This document shows positions 1 to 7,807 of a stretch of 64,000 nucleotides of DNA, one piece after another. Source of the stretch: Acutalibacter sp. 1XD8-33 (GTDB taxonomy: Bacteria > Bacillota > Clostridia > Oscillospirales > Acutalibacteraceae); contig NZ_RAZF01000003.1 of NCBI RefSeq assembly GCF_003612555.1, forward strand, positions 186,001 to 250,000, in the 5' to 3' direction. How positions within the stretch are numbered: the stretch's first letter is position 1; every line of letters starts with the position of its first letter. The position numbers were made by a program, and so were the translations under genes. The notes beneath the pieces were generated by a model that did no database searches, was not told where the DNA came from, and saw nothing but the letters and a program-made list of their open reading frames with translations.

Positions 1-1213
1 GGGCCTCCACGTCCTTCTTCTGGGCGGCCTTCTCCAGCTTGGTGGGCATCAGGTTCATGGGGCAGGCCGCCACGCACCGGCCGCAACGGATGCAGTCCGT
101 GGTCTCGTAGAGCTTGGCCTCCTTCTCGTCAAAGGCCAGAATGGCGTTGTTCTGCTTGAGAATGGGCAGCTCATCCCCCACAATGGCAATGCCCATCATG
201 GGTCCGCCCATGAGCATCTTCTTGGGCTCTGATTTGTACCCCCCGCAGAATTCCATCACGTCCTTGATGGGGGTGCCGATGGGCACGATCACGTTCTGGG
301 GGTTCTTCACCGCCGAGCCGTCAATGGTGACCCGCTTCTTGGTCAAGGGCATCCCCGTGCGCATGTAGCTGGCCAGGAAGGACACCGAGGCGATGTTCAT
401 CACCAGGCACCCCACGTCGGCGGGCAGGCCTCCCGCGGGGACCTTCCGGCCGGTGCAGGCCTGCACCAGCACCTTCTCCGCCCCCTGGGGGTAGCGGCTC
501 CGAAGGGCCAGCACCCGCACCTCGTCCCGAGGGTCCATCTGGGGGTTGTCCGCGATCTCTGTGAGCTTCTGGATCACGTCGGGCTTGTTGTCCTCCACAG
601 CGATGAGCACCCGGTGCACGTCCAGAATCTCTTTCACCTTGTAGATGCCGTCCAGCACGTTTTTGCCGTTTTCCAGGGCCTCCCGGTGGTCTGCGGTAAC
701 ATAGGGCTCACACTCGGCCACGTTGATGATCAGGGTGTCGATGCTTTTACCCTCGGGCACGTTGAGCTTCACATGGGCCGGGAAGCCCGCGCCACCCAGG
801 CCCACCAGCCCCGCCGCTCGGGCCGCGTCCGCCAGGGCTTTTTTGTCTTTGATCTCCGCCGGGGGGGCAATGGCCGGATCCGGCTCCATCAGGCCGTCCG
901 AGTCGATCACCACGGCCTCCACGGGGGCCCCGCCGGTGAGCATGACGTTCCGGATCTCCGCCACCGTACCGGAAACCGTGGCGTGGACCGGCGCACTCAC
1001 GTAGGCCTCGCTGTCGCCCACCACCTGGCCCAGGTAGACGTGGTCGCCCTTCTTCACCGTGGGCTTGCACGGTGCGCCGATATGCTGCTGCATGGGCAGA
1101 ATCACCCTCTGAGGGGGCGGCATCACCTGGCTCTCAGCCTGCCAGGTGTTCTTGTGGTGGGGCACCGGCGCGCCGCCATGGGTCCTGAAGGGGCGCTTGG
1201 GAAATTGCTCCAT
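1..1213 (-). CDS. rnfC: Electron transport complex subunit RnfC (3' end cut by window)
   Basis: RnfC is the peripheral, NADH-side subunit of the Rnf complex, which couples ferredoxin:NAD+ electron transfer to ion pumping. About 404 codons are visible. The N-terminal part has the GGxPxPxHK-type opening and a biotinyl-like region; the middle has the FMN/NADH-binding glycine-rich stretch (VGLGGAGFPAHVKL) and the AECEPY motif. The window cuts the gene just after the first 4Fe-4S motif CIRCGRCVAACP (about residue 372). The ATG at 1213 follows AAAGGATTG and a promoter at 1288-1316. The other rnf genes should lie to the left of the window. Confidence 0.95.
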   Translation of the reverse strand, partial: MEQFPKRPFRTHGGAPVPHHKNTWQAESQVMPPPQRVILPMQQHIGAPCKPTVKKGDHVYLGQVVGDSEAYVSAPVHATVSGTVAEIRNVMLTGGAPVEAVVIDSDGLMEPDPAIAPPAEIKDKKALADAARAAGLVGLGGAGFPAHVKLNVPEGKSIDTLIINVAECEPYVTADHREALENGKNVLDGIYKVKEILDVHRVLIAVEDNKPDVIQKLTEIADNPQMDPRDEVRVLALRSRYPQGAEKVLVQACTGRKVPAGGLPADVGCLVMNIASVSFLASYMRTGMPLTKKRVTIDGSAVKNPQNVIVPIGTPIKDVMEFCGGYKSEPKKMLMGGPMMGIAIVGDELPILKQNNAILAFDEKEAKLYETTDCIRCGRCVAACPMNLMPTKLEKAAQKKDVEA

Positions 1214-1287
1214 GATAGTCACAATCCTTTCTTGGACGGGAGGGGAAGGCGCCCGCCCTGATTCCTTCAAAAAAAATTCACAAATTC

Positions 1288-1316
1288 ATTTTACCGCAAA
1301 ACTTCCGTTTGTGCAA
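1288..1316 (-). promoter_or_regulatory. Probable rnfC promoter
   Basis: On the minus strand TTGCAC (1316-1311), a 17-base spacer and TAAAAT (1293-1288). It gives a leader of about 70 bases before rnfC. The -10 box is good and the -35 box is weak. Confidence 0.55.
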
Positions 1317-1408
1317 CAATAAAAGATTGGATTTTCTCAAAAACCTCCGGAAACGCGGAAAGCAGCCCACCCAAAAGGATGAACTGCTCTGCTATAATTA
1401 ACGTGGTT

Positions 1409-1852
1409 CTATTTCGCGGCCCAGTGCCGGAGCTTGGGCAGCTCTTTGCTGAAATATTCCCGCGCCTGCTCCGGCGGGAAGTTCTCGTTGGACATGTGAT
1501 CCGTGAGAAACTCCAGCAGCTGGTCCATGGAGCTGTAGACAAAGGCGCCGTCTGTGTAGCACCACTTGCAGTATTCCTCGTTAAAGCTGCCGTCCGGCTC
1601 CCGGCTGGTGGTCCCGTCCTCCAGGGGCATCCCGCAGCACTGGCAGACCAGCTGCCGGGGCGAGCCCAGCAGGGTGTTGATGGACACATCGAACACTCGA
1701 GAGAGCAGCTTCAATGTTTCGGGATTGGGGACGGTATCCCCGTTTTCCCAGCGGCTCACCGCCTGCCGGGTGACAAACACCTTTTCCGCCAGCTCGTCCT
1801 GGGACAGGCCCGCTCTATTTCTCAGCTCCAAAATGACTTCTTTTGCTTCCAT
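1409..1852 (-). CDS. XRE-family regulator with C-terminal zinc ribbon
   Basis: Predicted cytoplasmic DNA-binding protein of 147 residues. Residues 8-62 are a helix-turn-helix of the XRE class (GLSQDELAEKV, then VTRQAVSRWENG). Residues 70-98 hold CxxC pairs (C70/C73 and C95/C98 in the context CCGMPL and YCKWCY) typical of the putative zinc_ribbon_2 domain, followed by a helical tail. The ATG at 1852 is chosen because AAAGGAGC lies 6 bases upstream; the longer frame has no ribosome site. The target is unknown. It stands alone between rnfC and the small XRE/membrane pair. Confidence 0.85.
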   Translation of the reverse strand: MEAKEVILELRNRAGLSQDELAEKVFVTRQAVSRWENGDTVPNPETLKLLSRVFDVSINTLLGSPRQLVCQCCGMPLEDGTTSREPDGSFNEEYCKWCYTDGAFVYSSMDQLLEFLTDHMSNENFPPEQAREYFSKELPKLRHWAAK

Positions 1853-1951
1853 GTTTTTGCTCCTTTCCCGGCCGCGCCGGACGCTGTCTTTGGTTTCGCC
1901 CCTATTATACACCGGCCCGGGGGAAAAGAAAAGCAACTGCCTGTTGCTCCC

Positions 1952-2407
1952 CTACCGGCGGCTATAAATCCAGTAGGCGCCGGCCTTCAGGCAGACCGCT
2001 GTCACCAGCACGGCAAAGGCCGTGTAGAACGCCGGCATATTGTAGGCGGCCGCCCCGGCGTTCAGAAAGAGCAGCAGCACCAGGAGGATGTCCAGCACCA
2101 CGCCGCCGCTCTTGTCGTGAAGGTACTGCCGCCGCTCCTCCAGCTCCCGGTCCATCTGCTCCCTGCGGCGGATTCCGTCCGCTAGCAGGCGCTTATTGTG
2201 GACGATCCGGGCCACCGCCAGCCCCATCCCCCCAAAGATGACCAGCCGGGACACGTTGGAGGCCAGGGGCGTCATATACCGGGAGTCCGCGCCGCCGGTG
2301 ACGCCCACTACCACCATCAGGGCCACCAGCGCCAGCAGGAGTCCCCAGAGCCCCCAGATCCGCAGCCGGAGCTTCTCCGCATACGTCCTATTTTGAAAGC
2401 CTTTCAT
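1952..2407 (-). CDS. Four-helix membrane protein of unknown function
   Basis: 151 residues with four predicted membrane segments (about 17-36, 53-70, 103-121, 127-147) and a charged cytoplasmic loop (KRLLADGIRRREQMDREL) between the second and third. I do not recognise a named family. The ATG at 2407 is preferred because AAAGGAGG sits 9 bases upstream; an ATG at 2416 touches that site and is too close. The gene overlaps the end of the small XRE regulator by 20 bases, so the two are translationally coupled. Pairs of a short XRE repressor and a small membrane protein are common in Clostridia; the role is unclear. Confidence 0.75.
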   Translation of the reverse strand: MKGFQNRTYAEKLRLRIWGLWGLLLALVALMVVVGVTGGADSRYMTPLASNVSRLVIFGGMGLAVARIVHNKRLLADGIRRREQMDRELEERRQYLHDKSGGVVLDILLVLLLFLNAGAAAYNMPAFYTAFAVLVTAVCLKAGAYWIYSRR

Positions 2408-2624
2408 AGTTCTCATCCTCCTTTTTCCGGTTTTCCTCCAGGCAGCACAGGTCCTCCACGGTGGAGCCGAACACACGGGCCAGCCGGTAGGCCAGCATCA
2501 GCGAAGGGCTATACTGCTCCTTCTCGATGGAGATGATGGTCCTGGCGGATACCCGGACCATCTCCGCCAGCTGCTGCTGGGTCAGCCCCGCCTGGGTCCG
2601 CATTTCCCGCACCTTGGTTTTGAT
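2388..2624 (-). CDS. Small XRE-family (YozG-like) regulator, probable ATC start
   Basis: Compact helix-turn-helix protein of about 78 residues (RTQAGLTQQQLAEMV, then ARTIISIEKEQYSPSLMLAY, then the conserved RVFGSTVEDL), matching the YozG type of short repressor. No normal start fits. The in-frame ATG at 2675 lies inside the -10 box of the only visible promoter, so it would not be transcribed. A GTG at 2612 has no ribosome site. ATC at 2624 has AGAGGGG 8 bases upstream and falls exactly where relatives have their Met (xKTKVREMR). The start is therefore uncertain, while the protein itself is clear. It likely represses its own operon through the palindromes at 2646-2673. Confidence 0.7.
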   Translation of the reverse strand: MKTKVREMRTQAGLTQQQLAEMVRVSARTIISIEKEQYSPSLMLAYRLARVFGSTVEDLCCLEENRKKEDENYERLSK

Positions 2625-2645
2625 AGGCCCCGCCCCTCTTTTTGT

Positions 2646-2673
2646 GAAGTTAACTTCTCGTGAAGCCAGCTTC
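2646..2673. promoter_or_regulatory. Two palindromic operators at the XRE promoter
   Basis: GAAGTTAACTTC (2646-2657) is a perfect palindrome and GAAGCCAGCTTC (2662-2673) an imperfect one. Their centres are 16 bases apart, directly downstream of the -10 box and over the expected transcription start. This suits autorepression by the adjacent regulator. Confidence 0.6.
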
Positions 2674-2702
2674 ATGTTATCACAGATTGAGGGGCTTGTC
2701 AA
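2674..2702 (-). promoter_or_regulatory. Promoter of the small XRE/membrane operon
   Basis: On the minus strand TTGACA (2702-2697), 17 bases, then TAACAT (2679-2674) preceded by TGA, an extended -10. The final T and the following bases form the ATG at 2675, which excludes that ATG as start codon. Confidence 0.7.
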
Positions 2703-2719
2703 GGGAGTAAAGCGTGTTT

Positions 2720-2985
2720 TTTTTGAAGTAGTAGGAGGCCTCCGGCGGCTGGGGACTCCGTCCCCCGTCCCCTGCCACCTTTGAAAAGGTGGACGAAACT
2801 TTTACCCTGGTTAGCTTGAAATGCTACAGTAAACAGCATCGACCGGTCCAGCTGGTCTTAAGCTGGCGCGGGTGTGGGGTGAGCGTCTGCCAGTGGCAGA
2901 CAAGCTGCGAACCGACCGAACCGGCAGGTGAGAAACCCCCTAAACTGCCAGAGGCCAAAACATCGTCCCCAAAACACTGATTTTT
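2720..2985 (+). repeat. Mosaic hairpin repeat, copy 1
   Basis: Fills the gap before purC. It holds the CCACCTTTGAAAAGGTGG hairpin, the GACGAAACTTTTACCCTGG module and the GACCGAACCGGCAGGTGAG module, all found again in other gaps of the window. The outer boundary GGAGGCCTCC recurs inverted near 17850. Confidence 0.8.
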
Positions 2986-3004
2986 GTCGCTCCTCGGCTG
3001 CCTA

Positions 3005-3033
3005 TTGCAAAATCCCGCCGCTTGGGATATACT
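3005..3033 (+). promoter_or_regulatory. Probable purC promoter
   Basis: TTGCAA (3005-3010), 17-base spacer, TATACT (3028-3033). It lies just right of repeat copy 1 and about 40 bases before purC. No purine riboswitch was recognised here. Confidence 0.6.
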
Positions 3034-3074
3034 GTATTCAGTATCAAATTCTATCTTTGAAAGGGCGGCTCATC

Positions 3075-3923
3075 ATGGAAAAAATCATCAGCGGCAAGGT
3101 CCGAGAAATCTATAGCGTCTCAGAGGACCGGCTGGCCATTGTCACCACGGACCGGATCTCTGCCTTCGACGTCATCCTCCCCACCCCCATTCCCCAGAAG
3201 GGCCAGGTGCTGAACCGGCTCTCCTCCTTCTGGTTCTCCTACACCCAGGATATCGTCCCCAACCACATGATCTCCGAGGACCTCTCCCAGATGCCGGCGG
3301 AGCTCCAGGGGCCGGAGTTTGAGGGCCGGACCATCCTGGTGAAAAAGCTGCGGATGCTCCCCTTCGAGTTCATCGTGCGGAGGTATCTCTTCGGCTCCAT
3401 GTGGAAGGAATACCAGAAAACCGGCGGCTACTGCGGCATGAAGCTCCCCGAGGGCATGAAGCAGGCCGAGAAGCTCCCCGAGCTCATCCTCACCCCCTCC
3501 ATCAAGGCCGAGGAGGGCCACGATGTGAACGTCTCCTTCCAGTATATGGCGGAGAAGCTGGGGACGGAGCTGGCCCGGAAGACCTGGGACGCCTCCCTGG
3601 CCCTCTACCAGCGGTGCTACGACTACGCCTACGACCGGGGCATCATCATCGCGGACACCAAGTTCGAGTTCGGCCTGGACGAGAATGACAGACTGGTGGT
3701 AGCCGACGAGGTCCTCACCCCGGACAGTAGCCGCTTCTGGAGCCGGGACGCCTATCAGGTGGGCGTATCCCCCGAGAGCTTCGACAAGCAGTATCTCCGG
3801 GACTGGCTGACCCAGAACGGCCTGGACGGCAAAACGCCTCCCCCGGAGCTGCCGGCGGAGGTGGTGGAGAAAACTAGAGAGAAGTATCTGGAGTGCCAGC
3901 GGCGTCTGGTCCCCGAGGAGTGA
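3075..3923 (+). CDS. purC: SAICAR synthase (phosphoribosylaminoimidazole-succinocarboxamide synthase)
   Basis: Joins CAIR and aspartate with ATP to make SAICAR in purine synthesis; cytosolic. The 282 residues match the family's usual length. The N-terminal ATP-binding part (SGKVREIYSV, ISAFDVILPT), signature 1 (FIVRRYLFGSMWKEY) and signature 2 (IADTKFEFGLD) are intact, as is the late DEVLTPDSSRFW segment. The ATG at 3075 follows GAAAGGGCGG; the upstream extension of the frame is repeat sequence. Only 5 bases separate its stop from the response-regulator start, so purC and the two-component genes look like one transcript. No other pur gene is near. Confidence 0.97.
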   Translation: MEKIISGKVREIYSVSEDRLAIVTTDRISAFDVILPTPIPQKGQVLNRLSSFWFSYTQDIVPNHMISEDLSQMPAELQGPEFEGRTILVKKLRMLPFEFIVRRYLFGSMWKEYQKTGGYCGMKLPEGMKQAEKLPELILTPSIKAEEGHDVNVSFQYMAEKLGTELARKTWDASLALYQRCYDYAYDRGIIIADTKFEFGLDENDRLVVADEVLTPDSSRFWSRDAYQVGVSPESFDKQYLRDWLTQNGLDGKTPPPELPAEVVEKTREKYLECQRRLVPEE

Positions 3924-3928
3924 GTGCC

Positions 3929-4630
3929 TTGTACCGGCTTCTGGTTGTGGACGACGAGGAGAAAATCCGGGCGCTCATCCGCAAATACGCGGAATTTGAG
4001 GGGCACCAGGTTACAGAGGCGGAAAACGGGATGCAGGCGGTGGAGCTCTGCCGCAAAAGCCCCGACGCTTTCGACCTGATCGTCATGGACGTGATGATGC
4101 CCGAGCTGGACGGCTTCTCCGCCGCTGCAGAAATCAAAAAGACCTGCCAGACCCCCATTCTCATGCTCTCCGCCCGAGGGGAGGAGTATGACAAGATCCA
4201 CGGCTTCGAGGTGGGCGTGGACGACTATGTAGTAAAGCCCTTCTCCCCCAAAGAGCTGATGCTCCGGGTAAATGCCATTATGAACCGGGTGCGCCCGGCG
4301 GCTGGGGGCCAGCCCCGGCAGACGGAGAGCTTCGGGGGGCTCACGGTGGACTTCAGCGCCCGGGTGGTCACGGTGGACGGCCAAAGAGTGGATCTCTCCC
4401 CCAAGGAATACGATCTTCTCTCTTATCTAATAAAGAACAAGGGGCTGGCCCTCACCCGGGAGATGCTTCTCACCAATGTGTGGGGCTATGACTTCTACGG
4501 GGACGACCGCACTCTGGACACTCATATCAAGCTCCTCCGCCGCCGCCTGGGTCCCTACAGCAAATACATCGTCACACTGCGGGGGGTGGGCTACCGGTTC
4601 GAGGGGGACCGAAAGGAGGGCGTGTCTTGA
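3929..4630 (+). CDS. OmpR-family response regulator
   Basis: 233 residues: receiver domain with acidic pair D8/D9, phospho-acceptor D54 (VMDVMMPE), S81 and K103 (VVKPF), then an OmpR/PhoB winged helix (LSPKEYDLLSYL, TREMLLTNVWGYDF, DTHIKLLRRRLG, LRGVGYRF). The start is taken as TTG at 3929, with GAGGAG 8 bases upstream inside the purC stop region, because translation then opens with YRLLVVDDE as in relatives. It acts with the histidine kinase encoded two genes on. The signal and targets are not evident. Confidence 0.93.
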   Translation: MYRLLVVDDEEKIRALIRKYAEFEGHQVTEAENGMQAVELCRKSPDAFDLIVMDVMMPELDGFSAAAEIKKTCQTPILMLSARGEEYDKIHGFEVGVDDYVVKPFSPKELMLRVNAIMNRVRPAAGGQPRQTESFGGLTVDFSARVVTVDGQRVDLSPKEYDLLSYLIKNKGLALTREMLLTNVWGYDFYGDDRTLDTHIKLLRRRLGPYSKYIVTLRGVGYRFEGDRKEGVS

Positions 4631-4836
4631 GACGAAAACTCTTCTGGGGACAGATCGCGGCTTTGAGCGTCACCATTGTCAGCGTGATTGTTCTGGGCGT
4701 TTTGATCCTTACTCGGCACGGGCTGGAAAACCTGGCCCTGGTCTATGTGTTTGCCGGCCTTGGAATCGCGGGCTTCTGGGCCAACGCCGGACTGGCTGTG
4801 GCCCGGGTGCTGTGGGAAAGGAATGGCCGAAAATGA
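4627..4836 (+). CDS. Small two-helix membrane protein between regulator and kinase
   Basis: 69 residues with two predicted membrane helices (about 9-28 and 37-56) and basic ends (MRRK, WERNGRK). The start is TTG at 4627, overlapping the regulator stop by four bases (TTGA), with GGAGG just upstream. Its own end overlaps the kinase start by four bases (ATGA). The tight double overlap shows it is translated with the two-component system. I do not recognise a family. It could modulate the kinase in the membrane, but that is inference from position only. Confidence 0.8.
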   Translation: MRRKLFWGQIAALSVTIVSVIVLGVLILTRHGLENLALVYVFAGLGIAGFWANAGLAVARVLWERNGRK

Positions 4837-6311
4837 GGAAAAAGCGCGCCCCCGCAGGGGAACGGAAGCGCATTCCTATGGCTGTTCGGAAGCGAACGCC
4901 CATGGGAGTGCGCTGGCAGATGGCCCTGGGCTTCGGCATCTTCGCCCTGGTGACGGTGACCTTGCTGTGGATCTTCCAGATTTTCCTTCTCCGGCCCTTC
5001 TATCGAGGCATAAAAACCTCTGAGGCCAAAAAGATCTCCGCCGCCGTGGTCCGCCAGCTGGACGGCGACAATCTGGCCTCCACCGCCCATGAGCTTTGCG
5101 CCCGCACGGGGGTAAGTCTCTACGTGGGGGACGAGCTGGGGAAAACCCTTATCGGCTACCAGTACCTCTTTCGGGAGAGCATGATCTACAGCCTCTCCCG
5201 GCAGGAAAGAGTGCAGTTTTTCGAGCAGGTGAACCTGCTGGGCGGGGAGTACTCCCGGATCTTCCAGTCCCGCACCCCCATCCAGGACGGCTCCCAGATT
5301 CTGCTCTATGCCGTCACTCTGCGCACCCCTCAGAACAACTACCGCATGGTGGTGGTGGAGGCGGAGATCACCCCCCTGAACTCCACGGTGGAGACCCTGC
5401 TGGTCCAGCTCATCTGCCTGACGCTGGTGCTTCTGCCCCTGGGGGCGGTGCTGGCGGCCTATATTCCCCGGCGGATCGCCCGGCCCCTGACGGAGATCAA
5501 CGAATCCGCCAAGCGCCTAGGCCAGGGGGACTATTCCGTGCGCTTCGCCCAGCGGGGAGCCAAAGAGGTCAGCGAGCTGGCCCAGACCCTGAACTTCGCC
5601 GCCGGGGAGCTCTCCAAAACCGACAGCCTTCGCCGGGAGCTGCTGGCCAACGTCTCCCACGACCTGCGCACGCCCCTCACCATGATTAAGGGCTACGCGG
5701 AGGTGATGCGGGACCTGCCGGGGGAGAACACCCCGGAGAACGTGCAGACCATTATTGACGAGGCAGGCAGGCTGAACGACCTGGTGAACGACCTGCTGGA
5801 CCTGTCCCGGCTCCAGGCCGGAGTGATCCAGCTGGAGACCGCCCGCTTCAACCTGACAGAGAGCATCCGGGAGATCCTCTCCCGCTACGACCGGCTGGCG
5901 GACTACAGCTTCCCCTTCCAGGCGGAGGAGGACGTGTATGTGGTGGCGGACCAGCTGAAGATCTCCCAGGTGGTGTACAATCTGGTGAACAACGCGGTGA
6001 ACTACGCCGGGGAGGACAAGACCGTCTCCCTGCGCCAGGAGCTGCGGGAGGGCCGGGTGCGCGTCTTTGTCACGGACACGGGCGAGGGCATCCCGGCGGA
6101 CAAGCTCCAGGACATCTGGGACCGGTACTACAAGGTGGACCGGGAGCACCGCCGAACCCAGGTGGGCACTGGGCTGGGGCTGTCCATCGTGAAGAACGTG
6201 CTGGATATGCACGGCGGGGCCTACGGGGTCATCAGCCAAGTGGGCAAGGGCAGCACTTTCTGGTTCGAGCTGGAGGCCGCGCCGCCCGAAGCCCAACTGC
6301 CGCCGGGCTGA
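4833..6311 (+). CDS. Sensor histidine kinase (HAMP, HisKA, HATPase_c)
   Basis: Membrane kinase of 492 residues, partner of the response regulator. A very basic N-terminus precedes membrane segment 1 (about 29-51). An extracytoplasmic sensor region of about 135 residues and segment 2 (about 188-213) follow. Then come HAMP (PRRIARPLTEINESAKRL), the H-box with H276 (NVSHDLRTPL), the N-box (YNLVNNAVNYAG), G1 (VTDTGEGIP), the F-box (WDRYYKVD) and G2 (GTGLGLSIVK). All catalytic boxes are intact. ATG 4833 overlaps the small membrane gene. Further upstream codons in this frame belong to the other genes. Confidence 0.93.
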   Translation: MRKKRAPAGERKRIPMAVRKRTPMGVRWQMALGFGIFALVTVTLLWIFQIFLLRPFYRGIKTSEAKKISAAVVRQLDGDNLASTAHELCARTGVSLYVGDELGKTLIGYQYLFRESMIYSLSRQERVQFFEQVNLLGGEYSRIFQSRTPIQDGSQILLYAVTLRTPQNNYRMVVVEAEITPLNSTVETLLVQLICLTLVLLPLGAVLAAYIPRRIARPLTEINESAKRLGQGDYSVRFAQRGAKEVSELAQTLNFAAGELSKTDSLRRELLANVSHDLRTPLTMIKGYAEVMRDLPGENTPENVQTIIDEAGRLNDLVNDLLDLSRLQAGVIQLETARFNLTESIREILSRYDRLADYSFPFQAEEDVYVVADQLKISQVVYNLVNNAVNYAGEDKTVSLRQELREGRVRVFVTDTGEGIPADKLQDIWDRYYKVDREHRRTQVGTGLGLSIVKNVLDMHGGAYGVISQVGKGSTFWFELEAAPPEAQLPPG

Positions 6312-6354
6312 TTCGGGCGGGGAGATTTTTGGGCCCTCCGGCGAGGGACAGCCG

Positions 6355-6792
6355 GTTCCGGTTTCCAGGGGACTTTTTTCTCAGTTGCAAAAGAGTTCAT
6401 CTTGTTTCACAAGATGAACTCTCTGTCCCCTCTTGCAAGAGTTTTGCTTCGCAAAACTCGGATAGTTAATCGAGCGAAGCGAGCATTAACTATTATTCAC
6501 CACTTCAAAAAATGCGCTTCTCAGGAGTTTAAGGTCAAGGGCAAGACCTTGGAGGCTCTGCCTCCAAACCACCGCAACCTTTGAAAAGGGCGCTGGTCTC
6601 CGGTGGAGACCGACCCGACCGAACCGACAGGTGAGACGACGAAACTTTTACCCTGGTTAGCTTGGCAAAAAACGCAAAACGTTCACGACGAATGCAATGA
6701 GGAGTGACATTGCGCGGTCAAAGACTTGGCGAAGCCAAGTCTCAGGCGTCTAGGCCCCTGGCGGGGTGTAGGGCAGCGCCCCACGACCTGAA
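6355..6792 (+). repeat. Mosaic hairpin repeat, copy 2 (long form)
   Basis: Fills most of the 490-base gap between the kinase and the S66 peptidase. Modules in order: GGTTCCGGTTTCCAGGGG; hairpin GTTTTGC-TTC-GCAAAAC; AGTTAAT...ATTAACT; CTCAGGAGTTTAAGGTCAAG; covarying hairpin TTGGAGGC-TCT-GCCTCCAA (6549-6567); CCTTTGAAAAGG; GGTCTCC-GGT-GGAGACC; GACGAAACTTTTACCCTGG; ACGTTCACGACGAATG; hairpin GACTTGGC-GAA-GCCAAGTC. It ends directly at the ribosome site of the next gene. Confidence 0.85.
6392..6422 (+). terminator. Perfect hairpin after the two-component operon
   Basis: Thirteen-base arms AGAGTTCATCTTG (6392-6404) and CAAGATGAACTCT (6410-6422) around TTTCA. No T-run follows, so it may be an RNA-stability or repeat hairpin rather than an intrinsic terminator. 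Confidence 0.4.
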
Positions 6793-6803
6793 AGGAGGCT
6801 CTT

Positions 6804-7727
6804 ATGCGTGCGAAAGCTCTGCCCCGAAACGGGGCCATTGGCCTATGCTCTCCCAGCCACATTCCCCTCTACGAGGCCGCGCCCGGTCAGGAGGTCCCCC
6901 GGAGCTGGGAGTACAAAAACATCATCCAGTCCATGGAGAAAGAGGGCTTCCGGGTGGTCCAGGCGGACAACCTGTACAAAACCACCTGGGGCTATCTGGC
7001 CTCGGACCAGGAGCGGGGGGCCGACCTGAACCAGTTGGCGGCGGACCCCTCCGTGGACTGCATCCTCTTCGGCGGGGGTGAGGGGGCCCCGGAGATGCCG
7101 CCCTATCTGGACTTCGAGCTGTTCCGGCGGAATCCCAAGCGGATCTGCAGCTACAGCGACGGCACCACCATCCTGAACGCCGTTTGGGCCACGACGGGTC
7201 TAGAGACCTATTACGGCCAGAATCCCACCGTTTTCACCGGCTGGACGGACTACAACCGCCGCCACTTTGAGGGGCATATCCTGGGCGGCAGGATGGCGGT
7301 CCACGAGAAGAATTCCCCCTGGCTCTGCCTGAATCCCGGCACAGCGGAGGGAGTGCTCACCGGCGGCTACACCATGAATTTCGCCCTGCTGCTGGGCACA
7401 AAACACTTCCCGGTGGACCTTCGGGAACCCCATATCCTGTTTCTGGAGGACCACGAGATGTTCGGCGGAGAGGATCACGTCAGCGCCATGCTGGGGTACA
7501 TCGAACAGAGCGAGTTCATGAGCTCCGTCACCGGGGTGATCTTCGGCAACTACGCGGACCATCCCTGCCCCAACCTCTACGCCCGGCTGAAGCTGCTGGG
7601 GGAGCGCCACGGCATCCCGGTGGTCTACTGCGACGACTTCGGCCACGGGGAGAACCACGCCATCCTGCCCATCGGCCGCAGGGCCCAGCTGGACGCGGAC
7701 CGGCTGGAATTGTCCTATCTGTCCTAA
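6804..7727 (+). CDS. S66-family peptidase (LD-carboxypeptidase / MccF-like)
   Basis: Serine peptidase of 307 residues. The family cleaves the terminal D-Ala of murein tetrapeptides (LdcA) or inactivates microcin C-type compounds (MccF). The nucleophile is S118 in SYSDGTT, and the Glu and His of the Ser-Glu-His set are visible in ILFLEDHE and DDFGHG. There is no signal peptide, so it acts in the cytosol. GAAAGGAGG precedes the ATG. The loop HEMFGGEDHV and the long first domain resemble MccF-type members as much as LdcA, so the exact substrate is open. Confidence 0.88.
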   Translation: MRAKALPRNGAIGLCSPSHIPLYEAAPGQEVPRSWEYKNIIQSMEKEGFRVVQADNLYKTTWGYLASDQERGADLNQLAADPSVDCILFGGGEGAPEMPPYLDFELFRRNPKRICSYSDGTTILNAVWATTGLETYYGQNPTVFTGWTDYNRRHFEGHILGGRMAVHEKNSPWLCLNPGTAEGVLTGGYTMNFALLLGTKHFPVDLREPHILFLEDHEMFGGEDHVSAMLGYIEQSEFMSSVTGVIFGNYADHPCPNLYARLKLLGERHGIPVVYCDDFGHGENHAILPIGRRAQLDADRLELSYLS

Positions 7728-7807
7728 ACTTTCCAGAAAAACCGCCGATATTTATAAAAGGACCTGTTTTTCGCGGTCTAATTTTGGAAAAGAAGGGATT
7801 CCCCGAA

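Noticed and set aside
2830-3060. Purine riboswitch before purC
   Set aside because: The conserved core of purine or PRPP/ZTP riboswitches was not found; the region is repeat copy 1 plus a promoter.
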